Source: Chitinophagaceae bacterium
Lineage (GTDB): Bacteria > Bacteroidota > Bacteroidia > Chitinophagales > Chitinophagaceae
Assembly (NCBI GenBank): GCA_019638615.1
Contig: JAHBTL010000007.1
Location: 62,001-126,000, forward strand
DNA length: 64,000 bases
Reading direction: 5' to 3'
In this document: positions 16,557 through 24,669 of the stretch, piece by piece
Layout: each line of letters opens with the position of its first letter
Position numbering within the stretch: the stretch's first letter is position 1
Translations under genes and position numbers: made by a program
Notes under the pieces: model-generated
Databases searched by the model: none
Told to the model about the DNA's origin: nothing
Seen by the model: only the letters and a program-made list of their open reading frames with translations

Positions 16557-19238
16557 TCAGAAAGAATAATTAACCCTAAGGAAAAATGTTATTCCTCTTG
16601 TTGGGTAACTACTTGCAGAAAACTGGTTTTTACTCTGCTGATAAATTGTATAATCTTTTACGTTCAATAAATTATAGCAATTTAATTCTGCATCCAATCC
16701 TTTTAAAATTCCCAAGCGTTTAACACTGGCATCAAGAAAAAAATAACCTGTATTATTAAATGCCTGCCATTTATTAATGCGATGTGTGCCGGTTGTTTCA
16801 ATATAAAAATGTTTCAGAAAATTAAGACTGACTTTAAACTTTTGGTCAAACGAAAAAGACTTTGTTTGTGGAAATTGCAAAGTTGTTTTATCAGTAAGTT
16901 TCATTGAAAGCCAAGATAAGTTCGCATTGTAATTTATATTGATAATCTTTGCAACATTCTTATCTGCCGATGCACCCAAAGTAAAATTATTCAGTTGAAA
17001 AGGCAACAGTATATTGTTTACAAACTGTTCACTGAATATCCATTGTTTTTGCATCTTCAATCCAACTTTTGTTTTCAGTGTAAATAAATACTGGCTAAGA
17101 CCTCCATAAACAGAAACAGTTTTTTGACTATTGTCGTATGGGATAAAAACGGCATGGCTGATATTGTTAGAAAGAGAATCCGATAAAATTGTATTTGCCA
17201 TTGTATAATCGTAAGACAAACCAATATTTGAATAAAACAGTTTTATTGATTTTTGATGCGAATACATGACGTTTGCTCTGTGTATTTTTTGCTGTTGAAA
17301 GCCTTGTGTATATGCCTGTAAATTGCGATAGTTCAATAAAATGACACCTTTATATGCAGTAGTTATATCGCCAAAAATATTTTGTAATTGGTAAGTAGCC
17401 TGCAGGTATTTTTCATCATCAAAATTGTAGGTGAAATTCAGGTTTGGCAATACAAGCAGGTTAGATTTGTGCTCATTTAATGAATATAGCGGCTGTTTTG
17501 ATTTTATTTGCTGTAATAAAAAAGGCAACTGAATATCCGACCGGAATTTTTGCCTCTTTATTTGATAATGTGAAAGCAGATATATACTGCTGTTTGTAAA
17601 GGTTGCATCGTTTCCCGAATCATTTGCATAAGGAATAATCACACCATTATCAATTAACGAAAGATTACTGTTTAAGTCTTCTTGCAAATACTTATAGCCA
17701 AACCTGTATTCCTGAAATATTTTTTCCGAAGGAAATTTATAAGATAAATATACGTTATGAAACCATGCAGGCGATTGCGTTTGTTGTGTTACCATATCAT
17801 AATAACCGCTTTGCGGGCTAACGTCAAAATAATAGCTACTATCTATATTTAACCGTTGCCAGTTAGTGCCATAGCTGCTGTACCACCTTAATTCTGCAAT
17901 ACCTTTGTTTTTAATAGAAGGTATCCAGTCAAAATCATTTGAAAACTGTTTATCTTTTTGATTTAAAATTTGCTCAAAACTATTTCCATTAAAGTCAATT
18001 AATCCCGAAGAAATGTTTTTATTGAGTAATACTCTAAAAGAGTTGGTTAAAAAACATTTCGCTTTGTTTATCATTACGTTAAACCCTGCACTAAATAATA
18101 AAGGTTTGTTGATGATTGTTTGCCTGTCAGAATAAGTAATGGTATCGTCAGCAAGATAATTCAGTGTTTCGCCTTCATAATCCAAATGGTTTCTGTCAAA
18201 AAACAAATTGCTGTTCCATTTAAGCTGCACATCACTTTTTGTTTTATAAAGTGTATTCAAACTAAAAATAGCTGACTTATTGAAGTAATAATAACTCAAT
18301 GGAATATCGGGTGCTGATATACTTGATAAAGACAAAGTAATATCTTTCTTTTGTGCAGATATATCATCAACAAAATTAGAACCGCCCAACTGCTTTATTT
18401 CGTTTTTGTAATCAATTCCTGCATTGTTGTAACCTGCAAGGCTCACTATTTTTAATTTCTTACTCAACACTATTGGCGCTATGGAAGCTTCTATTTGCGC
18501 AGGAAGCCCGACACCCAATTGCGAAGTAGCGGAAAGTTTAAGGCTGTTTTCATTTTGCAATACAAGATTTAGGACAACATTATCCGTAAAAACTTTATCT
18601 TTCAACACTTTTATAGGTTGATGGTGGCTAATGATGTCCACACTTTTAATCAACTCTTTTTTGATCACTTTAGTAGCCATCCCGTACCGGCCATCCATTA
18701 CATCATCGCCTTCTATATACAGGTTTTCAATTTTCTTTCCATTAAAATAAATACTTCCGTTATCAGTTACTTCTATGCCCGGTAAATTTCTTATTACATC
18801 GGCTATTGACCGGTCGTTTTTATTGGCAAAATCCCGTATAAGATAGCTTAGTGTATCGCCTTTCATTTTAGCGGCGGGACGATTTTTTACGGTAACATCT
18901 TTAAGTATTACAGCTTCCGCCTTAAGTCGGATGTCATAAAAAGTCTTCGAGGTATCAAGTTTGACCTGCTGGGTTTTGTAACCAACATAGCTAATATTTA
19001 CCCAAACGCTTTTGTTTGAAAAGGCTAACTTGAAATTACCGGTTTGATTTGTGAAAGTGTAATGAATAGCTAACCCTTGCTCATTTAATAACGATACGCT
19101 TGCACCATACAATGGCACACTTGAACTGTCGTCAGCAACTATTCCGCTTATTATTTTTTGCTGTGCATTAAGATTAAGTGATGGGAATAGGAAGGCACTA
19201 ACAAAGACAAAAAATATTGAAGTCCGCAGCCTGTTCAT
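16557..19238 (-). CDS. TonB-dependent-receptor-like outer-membrane beta-barrel protein
   Basis: 893 residues with a signal peptide (hydrophobic run ending LNLNAQ). A carboxypeptidase-regulatory-like domain follows at about 30-105 (ISGIVADD, ISYVGYKTQQVKL). A plug-like region has LSYLIRDFANKNDRSIADVI near 130, LPGIEVTDNGSIYFNGKKIE near 149 and LYIEGDDVMDGRYG near 173. The rest is an alternating barrel ending in an aromatic terminal strand (FFLRVNYSF). It is the last gene of the BlaI/BlaR1 operon, 22 bases after the GLPGLI gene. GLPGLI proteins are often encoded beside such receptors. The transported substrate is unknown. Confidence 0.88.
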   Translation of the reverse strand: MNRLRTSIFFVFVSAFLFPSLNLNAQQKIISGIVADDSSSVPLYGASVSLLNEQGLAIHYTFTNQTGNFKLAFSNKSVWVNISYVGYKTQQVKLDTSKTFYDIRLKAEAVILKDVTVKNRPAAKMKGDTLSYLIRDFANKNDRSIADVIRNLPGIEVTDNGSIYFNGKKIENLYIEGDDVMDGRYGMATKVIKKELIKSVDIISHHQPIKVLKDKVFTDNVVLNLVLQNENSLKLSATSQLGVGLPAQIEASIAPIVLSKKLKIVSLAGYNNAGIDYKNEIKQLGGSNFVDDISAQKKDITLSLSSISAPDIPLSYYYFNKSAIFSLNTLYKTKSDVQLKWNSNLFFDRNHLDYEGETLNYLADDTITYSDRQTIINKPLLFSAGFNVMINKAKCFLTNSFRVLLNKNISSGLIDFNGNSFEQILNQKDKQFSNDFDWIPSIKNKGIAELRWYSSYGTNWQRLNIDSSYYFDVSPQSGYYDMVTQQTQSPAWFHNVYLSYKFPSEKIFQEYRFGYKYLQEDLNSNLSLIDNGVIIPYANDSGNDATFTNSSIYLLSHYQIKRQKFRSDIQLPFLLQQIKSKQPLYSLNEHKSNLLVLPNLNFTYNFDDEKYLQATYQLQNIFGDITTAYKGVILLNYRNLQAYTQGFQQQKIHRANVMYSHQKSIKLFYSNIGLSYDYTMANTILSDSLSNNISHAVFIPYDNSQKTVSVYGGLSQYLFTLKTKVGLKMQKQWIFSEQFVNNILLPFQLNNFTLGASADKNVAKIININYNANLSWLSMKLTDKTTLQFPQTKSFSFDQKFKVSLNFLKHFYIETTGTHRINKWQAFNNTGYFFLDASVKRLGILKGLDAELNCYNLLNVKDYTIYQQSKNQFSASSYPTRGITFFLRVNYSF

Positions 19239-19260
19239 TTAAAGTAAAGGTGAGTTTTCA

Positions 19261-20121
19261 TCATAACTCTATCGGGTTGTATTTTTTAATTTTTACAACT
19301 GTTTTGTCATTTGGGTTGTCAATGTTCCTTACATAAAGGCGGGCATTGGGTGCTTGTGCACTCATAACGCCTTTGGGGTCGGTTTCAAACGCTTTTCTGG
19401 CTTTAGCCAAATCTTTTGTGTTGGTATCAATACTGTACGGGCTGTTTAAAAACGATTGCGTTGTTTCTTCGGTATCATCATTCTTTGAAATCTCTTTAAA
19501 CGTAAATGAAATTTCATTGGCTGTGTCTTTTGCTTCAAGTATCAAGCCCGGCAAGCCGTGCAATTTCCATGGGCCATCCTGATACGGAATATCTTTAGTG
19601 AACCATGCTTCGTATTTGCGTCCACCATAACTGCCGGTTGCTTTCTGGCAATCGTAATTGCCTATCTTTTTTGTTTCAGGCAAAACAGTCCAAGCTATTT
19701 CGGATAAGTTTGTTTCTGCATGATAATTCTTTATACCAAGTTTTGCTTCAATTATTAGTTTTTTTGTTGAAAAGTTTTTAAGAACTTCTTCGTTAATGAT
19801 AACCCCGTATTTGCCAACCGTAAGCGTTGGGCCTCCAACAACTGCTGTCATACCCGAAGATGGCATACTTTGCAGACGCTCCTGTTCTTTTTTCCGGGCT
19901 TCAATTATTTTTTTGTCGTTATCGTTAAATAATTTTTCCGTGCAATAGCGGCTGCTGGTTTTTCCTAATGACAAAACCATGTTGGATGTGTAAGGTGCTT
20001 CTTTGTTTTCCAAATCCCTTACATAGCTGAACTTATAAGTTACATTCAACTTAATTGCTTCTTGTGCAAAAGCGAAAACAGATAATAAGAGCAGGCTTAG
20101 CAATATGATATTTTTTTTCAT
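19261..20121 (-). CDS. GLPGLI-family exported protein
   Basis: 286 residues with a signal peptide (MKKNIILLSLLLLSVFAFAQ). The family motif GLPGLI is at 189-194 within WKLHGLPGLILEAKD, preceded by GSYGGRKYEAWFTKDIPYQD. The protein is predicted periplasmic or surface-linked. The biochemical role of the family is not established to my knowledge. It sits between a beta-propeller lipoprotein (11 bases upstream) and the beta-barrel receptor (22 bases downstream), so it is very likely cotranscribed with them and works with the receptor. Confidence 0.9.
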   Translation of the reverse strand: MKKNIILLSLLLLSVFAFAQEAIKLNVTYKFSYVRDLENKEAPYTSNMVLSLGKTSSRYCTEKLFNDNDKKIIEARKKEQERLQSMPSSGMTAVVGGPTLTVGKYGVIINEEVLKNFSTKKLIIEAKLGIKNYHAETNLSEIAWTVLPETKKIGNYDCQKATGSYGGRKYEAWFTKDIPYQDGPWKLHGLPGLILEAKDTANEISFTFKEISKNDDTEETTQSFLNSPYSIDTNTKDLAKARKAFETDPKGVMSAQAPNARLYVRNIDNPNDKTVVKIKKYNPIEL

Positions 20122-20132
20122 TTCAATTTATT

Positions 20133-21197
20133 TTAAAGTTTTAAAAAACCGATAGTTTTAGTTAAAGGATTTAATGTATAAAGAATTTTATCGTCAGATG
20201 TAACCGAAAAATCAATTATATCATTTTTTAAATTAACCTGCTTCACAGGATGCCCGTCCCAATCAAATACATATATTTTGTTTCCGGAAAATTGATGAGG
20301 GGTATTGAGGTAATAGCCGGAAAATAGCAGGTAGATAAACTTTTGAGTAGCGTGTCCTTTTAGGAAACCATATCGGGTTTTTTCGTTTGGTGCAGCAACT
20401 TTTTCGCCTATGCTGCTTTCAAAAGGAATAAGTTTAGGTAAAAAACCTTCCGGCCCATTTACCTTTCTATCATTCTCTCCGGTAATATCTAAAATTTCCA
20501 ACTGGTCGGCATACCGGCAGGCCAAAGCAATTTTTTGCTTATCAGGTCTCAGCATCATAAAGTTTTCATAAGACATTTTTATCACTCTTGACGAACCTGT
20601 ACTACTATCCTGCCGGTAAGACAGCAGCTGTTTATTTTGTGTGCTATCCGTGAAATTTTTGTAAACAAGTTTTTCATCAGTATCATAATTACAGTTTAGT
20701 ATCGCTTCATTTCGGTTTAAAAGAATTGCATCATAATAAAAAACTTGTGGCTTTAAGCGATACTCTGAATAATATTCAATAGCGCCATCGCCTTTTAGCG
20801 CTGAATCAATATTGGCAACAATAAAACCGTTTTTTGCCACATCAAATACCCATACCAAACTATCCGTAATGCCAAATGACATAAATGACAGGATGCCTCC
20901 CTTCTGCCTGCTTACAGGCAGCATATTTTTAACCGGCTTCCCTGTATTAATATCAAATACACGGGCATGAAAGGGATTTTGGTTTAAGTTATTTACAACA
21001 AGCAACAAGGAATCTTTGTAAATAGTCATTATTGCAGGCGTTGGTAATCCTACATCAAGCAATCTGTTCTCTGCCGGGTTAGAAGCATCGGGAAATGTTT
21101 TGAAATCGCTTATTTCTGTGCCGGTAATTTTTGCAGAACAGGCAGATATACCGGTCAGAATAAATAAGAGATATAAACAGTTCAATATTTTACACAT
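20133..21197 (-). CDS. Beta-propeller lipoprotein (BF3164/TolB-like)
   Basis: 354 residues. The lipobox is GISAC with the lipidated Cys at residue 20. The remainder has repeated blade-like units such as ARVFDINTGKPVKNMLP near 79, RYADQLEILDITGENDRKV near 227 and IYVFDWDGHPVKQVNLKNDI near 304, consistent with a six-bladed propeller of the BF3164 type. It is probably anchored at the outer membrane and faces the periplasm or cell surface. It could act as a ligand-binding partner of the GLPGLI protein and receptor encoded downstream. The family call is moderately certain. Confidence 0.75.
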   Translation of the reverse strand: MCKILNCLYLLFILTGISACSAKITGTEISDFKTFPDASNPAENRLLDVGLPTPAIMTIYKDSLLLVVNNLNQNPFHARVFDINTGKPVKNMLPVSRQKGGILSFMSFGITDSLVWVFDVAKNGFIVANIDSALKGDGAIEYYSEYRLKPQVFYYDAILLNRNEAILNCNYDTDEKLVYKNFTDSTQNKQLLSYRQDSSTGSSRVIKMSYENFMMLRPDKQKIALACRYADQLEILDITGENDRKVNGPEGFLPKLIPFESSIGEKVAAPNEKTRYGFLKGHATQKFIYLLFSGYYLNTPHQFSGNKIYVFDWDGHPVKQVNLKNDIIDFSVTSDDKILYTLNPLTKTIGFLKL

Positions 21198-21306
21198 AAA
21201 AAGGTTGATATAATATGCTTTGTGATATATTAAGATGATGTTTCTACCACGATAACGGCAAATAAAACTTGTACCGATAACTCTGAAGCTTGGCAGTTAT
21301 TTCTTC

Positions 21307-22326
21307 TCAATTAGTCTTTTTTAATTTATAGCCGGTTACAGTGATGGGTTCCTTTGTTTGGTTTGATTTATCTGTATTCATTTTTAGGGAAGGTTTCTTG
21401 TTTGTTTTATATCCAATCACTGTTATAGGTTCATTGCTTTGTTTTTTATTTACTGTTTCGGGATTTATTTTTACGTCTCTCTGTGCTGTAACAGTTACAG
21501 ATAAAATTATCAGCATAATTAAAATAACCGGGATAGCTAATAATTTTCTAAAAAGGGAATAGCTCGTTTTGCCTGATAAACCAATCACCTGCAATCTTCG
21601 GGATAATGACGAACTAAAAAATGAATGTGATGGGGAAAGATAGCTGCCTTCATCATAGGCATAAAGAAGCATTGTAGCAAGCCCTTCCCTGTTACCTTGC
21701 TCAATACAGGATGCATCTGCTATAAATTCATGTATTGTATTCAGTTCTTTTTGCATCAGCCAGTAAAACGGATTTATCCAAAACACACAGCATACGATTT
21801 GGGCAAACAGCTTGTCATAAGTATGTTTCTGTAGAATATGCGTTAGCTCATGATTGAAAATTTTCTTTCCGTTAGCATCTGTCATGGAAAGTTCCTGTTT
21901 CCAAAATAAATTATTAAGAAATGAAAAGGGCGCTTGTTTTACAGTAGTTTCTACCAAAACATAGCCTTGCATTGCTGTGTGCCTGCTTTTCGCTTTGACA
22001 CGATAAATCCAAAAAATTTTAGAAACAAACAGAAATAAAAGAATACAACTAATCAATATGCCGACACCGCACAATAAAAAAGCAGTATTAAAACGATTAG
22101 CGGCTTGTACCTGTGCAGAAAAACTTACGCCGATATTTTTTGCAGCCTGAAACTGAAGCCAGTCCAACGGCACGAAAGGTATGATAAGGCTCATAAACAT
22201 GGAAGCCAGCAAATAAAACCTGTTGTATGAATGAAAACTTTTGTTTCTTAATACAAGCCAGTAGTAGAGCCATAAAATTCCACTGGCAATAAATGCTTTG
22301 AATAAGTAAAAAAATATTATTTCCAT
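21307..22326 (-). CDS. BlaR1/MecR1-type M56 metallopeptidase with a repeated periplasmic tail
   Basis: 339 residues. Membrane helices lie at about 5-27, 37-55, 82-105 and 263-281. The zinc site HELTH is at 159-163, with a further Glu in NTIHEFIADASC near 200. This is the signal-transducing protease that inactivates a BlaI-type repressor, and its gene follows the repressor after four bases. No penicillin-binding sensor domain is present. Instead the tail after the last helix carries EPITVIGYK (299-307) and EPITVTGYK (326-334), a duplicated motif reminiscent of the VVGYG-type TonB-box region of receptors. The tail may sense the downstream receptor or its ligand. Confidence 0.9.
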   Translation of the reverse strand: MEIIFFYLFKAFIASGILWLYYWLVLRNKSFHSYNRFYLLASMFMSLIIPFVPLDWLQFQAAKNIGVSFSAQVQAANRFNTAFLLCGVGILISCILLFLFVSKIFWIYRVKAKSRHTAMQGYVLVETTVKQAPFSFLNNLFWKQELSMTDANGKKIFNHELTHILQKHTYDKLFAQIVCCVFWINPFYWLMQKELNTIHEFIADASCIEQGNREGLATMLLYAYDEGSYLSPSHSFFSSSLSRRLQVIGLSGKTSYSLFRKLLAIPVILIMLIILSVTVTAQRDVKINPETVNKKQSNEPITVIGYKTNKKPSLKMNTDKSNQTKEPITVTGYKLKKTN

Positions 22327-22330
22327 ATCC

Positions 22331-22693
22331 TTATTTTTTAGTTTTCTTTATTTGTTGAAGTAAAAGTTCCAATTCCTTTACCGACACTTTGTTTTCATCC
22401 ACCAGAAAAGAAATAACATTGGTGAACGAACCTTCAAAATATCCTTTAGCAACCTTTTGTAAAGTTGATTTAGAGTACTGTTCTTTTGTGATAACCGGCT
22501 TATAACGGAAAAACCGTCCAACAATTTCCGTTTTTACAAAACCCTTGTCCACCATTGTTTTCAGCACTGTGGCAACAGTGTTCTTATGCGGTTGTGGCTG
22601 CGGCATCTTTTCAACTATCTCCATTAAGAAGCCACCATCCAGTTTCCACAGCACTTTCATGATTTGTTCTTCTGCCTTTGTAAGCTGCTTCAT
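22331..22693 (-). CDS. BlaI/MecI/CopY-family transcriptional repressor
   Basis: 120 residues from the ATG at 22693; a TTG seven codons upstream lies inside the operator and is less likely. MKQLTKAEEQIMKVLWKLDG is the standard BlaI opening, followed by the winged helix with HKNTVATVLKTMVDKGFV near 48 and FFRYKPVITKEQY near 70, then a dimerisation tail. It should bind paired palindromes and be cleaved when the BlaR1-type protease is activated. Two matching dyads surround its own promoter, so it probably controls the whole five-gene operon. Confidence 0.92.
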   Translation of the reverse strand: MKQLTKAEEQIMKVLWKLDGGFLMEIVEKMPQPQPHKNTVATVLKTMVDKGFVKTEIVGRFFRYKPVITKEQYSKSTLQKVAKGYFEGSFTNVISFLVDENKVSVKELELLLQQIKKTKK

Positions 22694-22694
22694 T

Positions 22695-22743
22695 GAACTA
22701 TATTTGTAGTCCAAAAGTAGAACTATTTTTATAGTTCATCAAA
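22695..22743 (-). promoter_or_regulatory. Promoter of the BlaI operon with two overlapping dyad operators
   Basis: Read on the minus strand, TTTG (22743-22740) and TACTTTTG (22719-22712) are 20 bases apart, matching the Bacteroidota promoter. Between them lies a perfect 18-base palindrome GAACTATAAAAATAGTTC (22737-22720). Just downstream, around the expected transcription start, lies an imperfect copy GGACTACAAATATAGTTC (22712-22695). Both have the core ACTA-N6-TAGT. Binding at either site would block RNA polymerase, so BlaI autoregulation is a strong inference. Confidence 0.75.
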
Positions 22744-22879
22744 AAAAATTATTGAATTGTCGAGATTTGCTGATGTTCTTGTTTAGTTGATGGTTGGGAT
22801 GATGATTAGAATTTCGTCCAATGGGTGGTGGGTGGGCTTGGTGCCGAATAAAGATATATTGTTGAAGTATCGGACAAAT

Positions 22880-22902
22880 GTTGATAGATATTCGTCAGCC
22901 GG
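22880..22902. repeat. Dispersed repeat, copy 2
   Basis: This has the same 17-base core as at 16228-16244, followed by AGCCGG. It lies in GT-rich non-coding sequence (about 22790-22930) between the BlaI promoter and a short minus-strand reading frame. Confidence 0.6.
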
Positions 22903-22934
22903 GGTGGGTGGGCTTTGTGTGCCTTGCAAATGTG

Positions 22935-23129
22935 CTAAAAATAGCGTGGGATAGGGCGGGCAAAGTCATGGGTGTTTAAACTGAAGTGGAATGTCGTTTT
23001 AGGGTGACATACAACTAATGCATTTTCATCTATATCAGTATCGGCATCCAATGTTTGCAACCCGGATTGATAGGCGTTCTTATCTTTTTTTAATGCTGCA
23101 AGGATCGCATCAAGAATGTCTTTTTTCAT
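22935..23129 (-). CDS. Short hypothetical protein, possibly a truncated gene
   Basis: 64 residues from an ATG at 23129, 44 bases downstream of the bestrophin gene. The first 38 residues (MKKDILDAILAALKKDK, then an acidic stretch DADTDIDENAL) look like a real protein. The rest (HFSLNTHDFARPIPRYF) lies next to the repeat-bearing spacer and may be read-through into non-coding sequence. No family is recognised. It could be the 5' piece of a disrupted gene. Confidence 0.35.
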   Translation of the reverse strand: MKKDILDAILAALKKDKNAYQSGLQTLDADTDIDENALVVCHPKTTFHFSLNTHDFARPIPRYF

Positions 23130-23173
23130 TTCTTTTATTTTTTCAGTGTATAATAAAGTTTTCAGTTGCGCAT

Positions 23174-24091
23174 TTAGTCAATAAATCTTTTACTGGTTTC
23201 GGAGGTTGTTATAAGTTGCTTTCCGGTTAGCTCCAATAAAGTTGCTTCTATCATCCGGCACATTTCCGTAAGCGCAAGGTCATTGGTCTCTAAGCCAAAC
23301 GGTTCTTCTATTTCATCTGCAATAGCCTCAAAAGCAACAAATGTGTAAGCGATGAAAACAACAATAAACGGCGTGAACCAGCCAAGACTGTCTACCAGTC
23401 CAAAAGGTAATAAAAAACAATAGATATAAACGGTACGGTGCAGCAGCACACGGTAGCTGTAAGGTATGGGGGTAGATGCAATTCTTTCACACCCGCCTGT
23501 AACATCGGTCAGCTTATCTAAATTTTCATCAAACCGGGCCTGTTGAACAGCATCTATTCTATTTTCATGCTTTGCTTTTTTTACCCACTCGCCAAGAAGT
23601 TTTATAATTACAATGGGTTTATATTTTGCTTCAGCGATAATTTGAAAATGCTCTTCATCTAACCGCTTTTCCAGATCCGCCCGGGGGTCTGTGCCTCTTA
23701 GCTGATGCTTCAGCGCATAAGTACAGGCTATCAGCAATTGTACAAACGCACCAACAGGCGGCTCATCTGTGCTGTAATTTGCCAGCGTAACAGACTGCCG
23801 GGTTAATGAACGGGTAATATTCAGTTGAGCTCCCCATAGCTTACGTCCTTCCCAAAAGCGATCATAGCTGGCACTATTGCGAAAACCAAGAAATAAAGCC
23901 AGCACAAAACCAAATAATGTTAGCGGAGCGGTATTGAGCGGAATCTTATAAGAGAAAATATTTCCATGAAGAAAAACGATAATGACTGATAAAATAAAAA
24001 GCATTAATAAACGAGGCAACAACCCCGGTAGTACGGAGCCATGCCATACGAAAAGCATTCTGAACCAGTTTTCTTTTTTCCTGTTGATCAT
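23174..24091 (-). CDS. Bestrophin-family anion channel
   Basis: 305 residues. The bestrophin/YneE core is visible: LTLFGFVLALFLGFRNSASYDRFWEGRKLW, split over residues about 57-86, then CERIASTPIPYSYRVLLHRTV near 200 and a hydrophobic segment to FGLVDSLGWFTPFIVVFIAY. The C-terminal EPFGLETNDLALTEMC matches the cytosolic loop of bacterial homologues. Bestrophins form pentameric anion channels in the inner membrane. The gene starts 12 bases after the sulfite-oxidase-fold gene, suggesting cotranscription. A second bestrophin is encoded at 54352. Confidence 0.9.
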   Translation of the reverse strand: MINRKKENWFRMLFVWHGSVLPGLLPRLLMLFILSVIIVFLHGNIFSYKIPLNTAPLTLFGFVLALFLGFRNSASYDRFWEGRKLWGAQLNITRSLTRQSVTLANYSTDEPPVGAFVQLLIACTYALKHQLRGTDPRADLEKRLDEEHFQIIAEAKYKPIVIIKLLGEWVKKAKHENRIDAVQQARFDENLDKLTDVTGGCERIASTPIPYSYRVLLHRTVYIYCFLLPFGLVDSLGWFTPFIVVFIAYTFVAFEAIADEIEEPFGLETNDLALTEMCRMIEATLLELTGKQLITTSETSKRFID

Positions 24092-24103
24092 GCTTTAAAC
24101 CAA

Positions 24104-24592
24104 TTATTCATCTTTTCCATCACCCACTATCATTTCCGTTACCTGGAAACAGCTACGGGCAGGCTTCTTTTCGTCTGTTACTACCATCCGCAGTGGGCCT
24201 CTTGCTTCCGGTAAAGGATTGCCTTCCATCGAATCTGCCAGTATAACCATTTTATTTGTAAAGCTGTTATCCAGTTCGGCAAATGAAAATAATACTTTAT
24301 AGCCGTCTGCACATTTCACCAGTAAATATTTAGAAAGATTTCCGTGGGATCCTTTAGCCGAGGTGTCGCGAACTTTATCAAGAATAAACGAAACCGGCAC
24401 GCCGCTGTAGGTATGCTGTTTGCCGTCTTTTCCGGCTATTGTTGCCGTGGTATGCGGCATTTGGGCAATATCTTTTAAGGTAAGGGTTACTGACCTTCCG
24501 GCTTCGCCCGAAATTTTTAATTTGAAATCGTTCTGCGCGTAAAGGGTTAGGGATAAAAACGATAACGCAAACAGATAAAAATACTTTTTCAT
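24104..24592 (-). CDS. Exported sulfite-oxidase-fold (Oxidored_molyb) protein lacking the molybdenum-ligand cysteine
   Basis: 162 residues with a signal peptide (MKKYFYLFALSFLSLTLYAQ). The mature protein keeps the fold elements SVTLTLKDIAQMP near 34, YSGVPVSFILDKV near 62, LLVKCADGYKVLFSFAELD near 89 and RGPLRMVVTDEKKPARS near 130. In catalytic sulfite-oxidase-family members a cysteine in the segment before the GVPL motif binds molybdenum. Here that segment reads TTATIAGKDGKQH, without cysteine, so the protein may not hold Moco. It lies downstream of moaA, which makes a pterin-related or sensory role possible. Confidence 0.75.
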   Translation of the reverse strand: MKKYFYLFALSFLSLTLYAQNDFKLKISGEAGRSVTLTLKDIAQMPHTTATIAGKDGKQHTYSGVPVSFILDKVRDTSAKGSHGNLSKYLLVKCADGYKVLFSFAELDNSFTNKMVILADSMEGNPLPEARGPLRMVVTDEKKPARSCFQVTEMIVGDGKDE

Positions 24593-24669
24593 TACATTGA
24601 ATTTTTATTGAAATATTGTTTTGGTTAATAAATTATTGAATATGCTGAATGGCTTGTAAAAGCTGCTTT

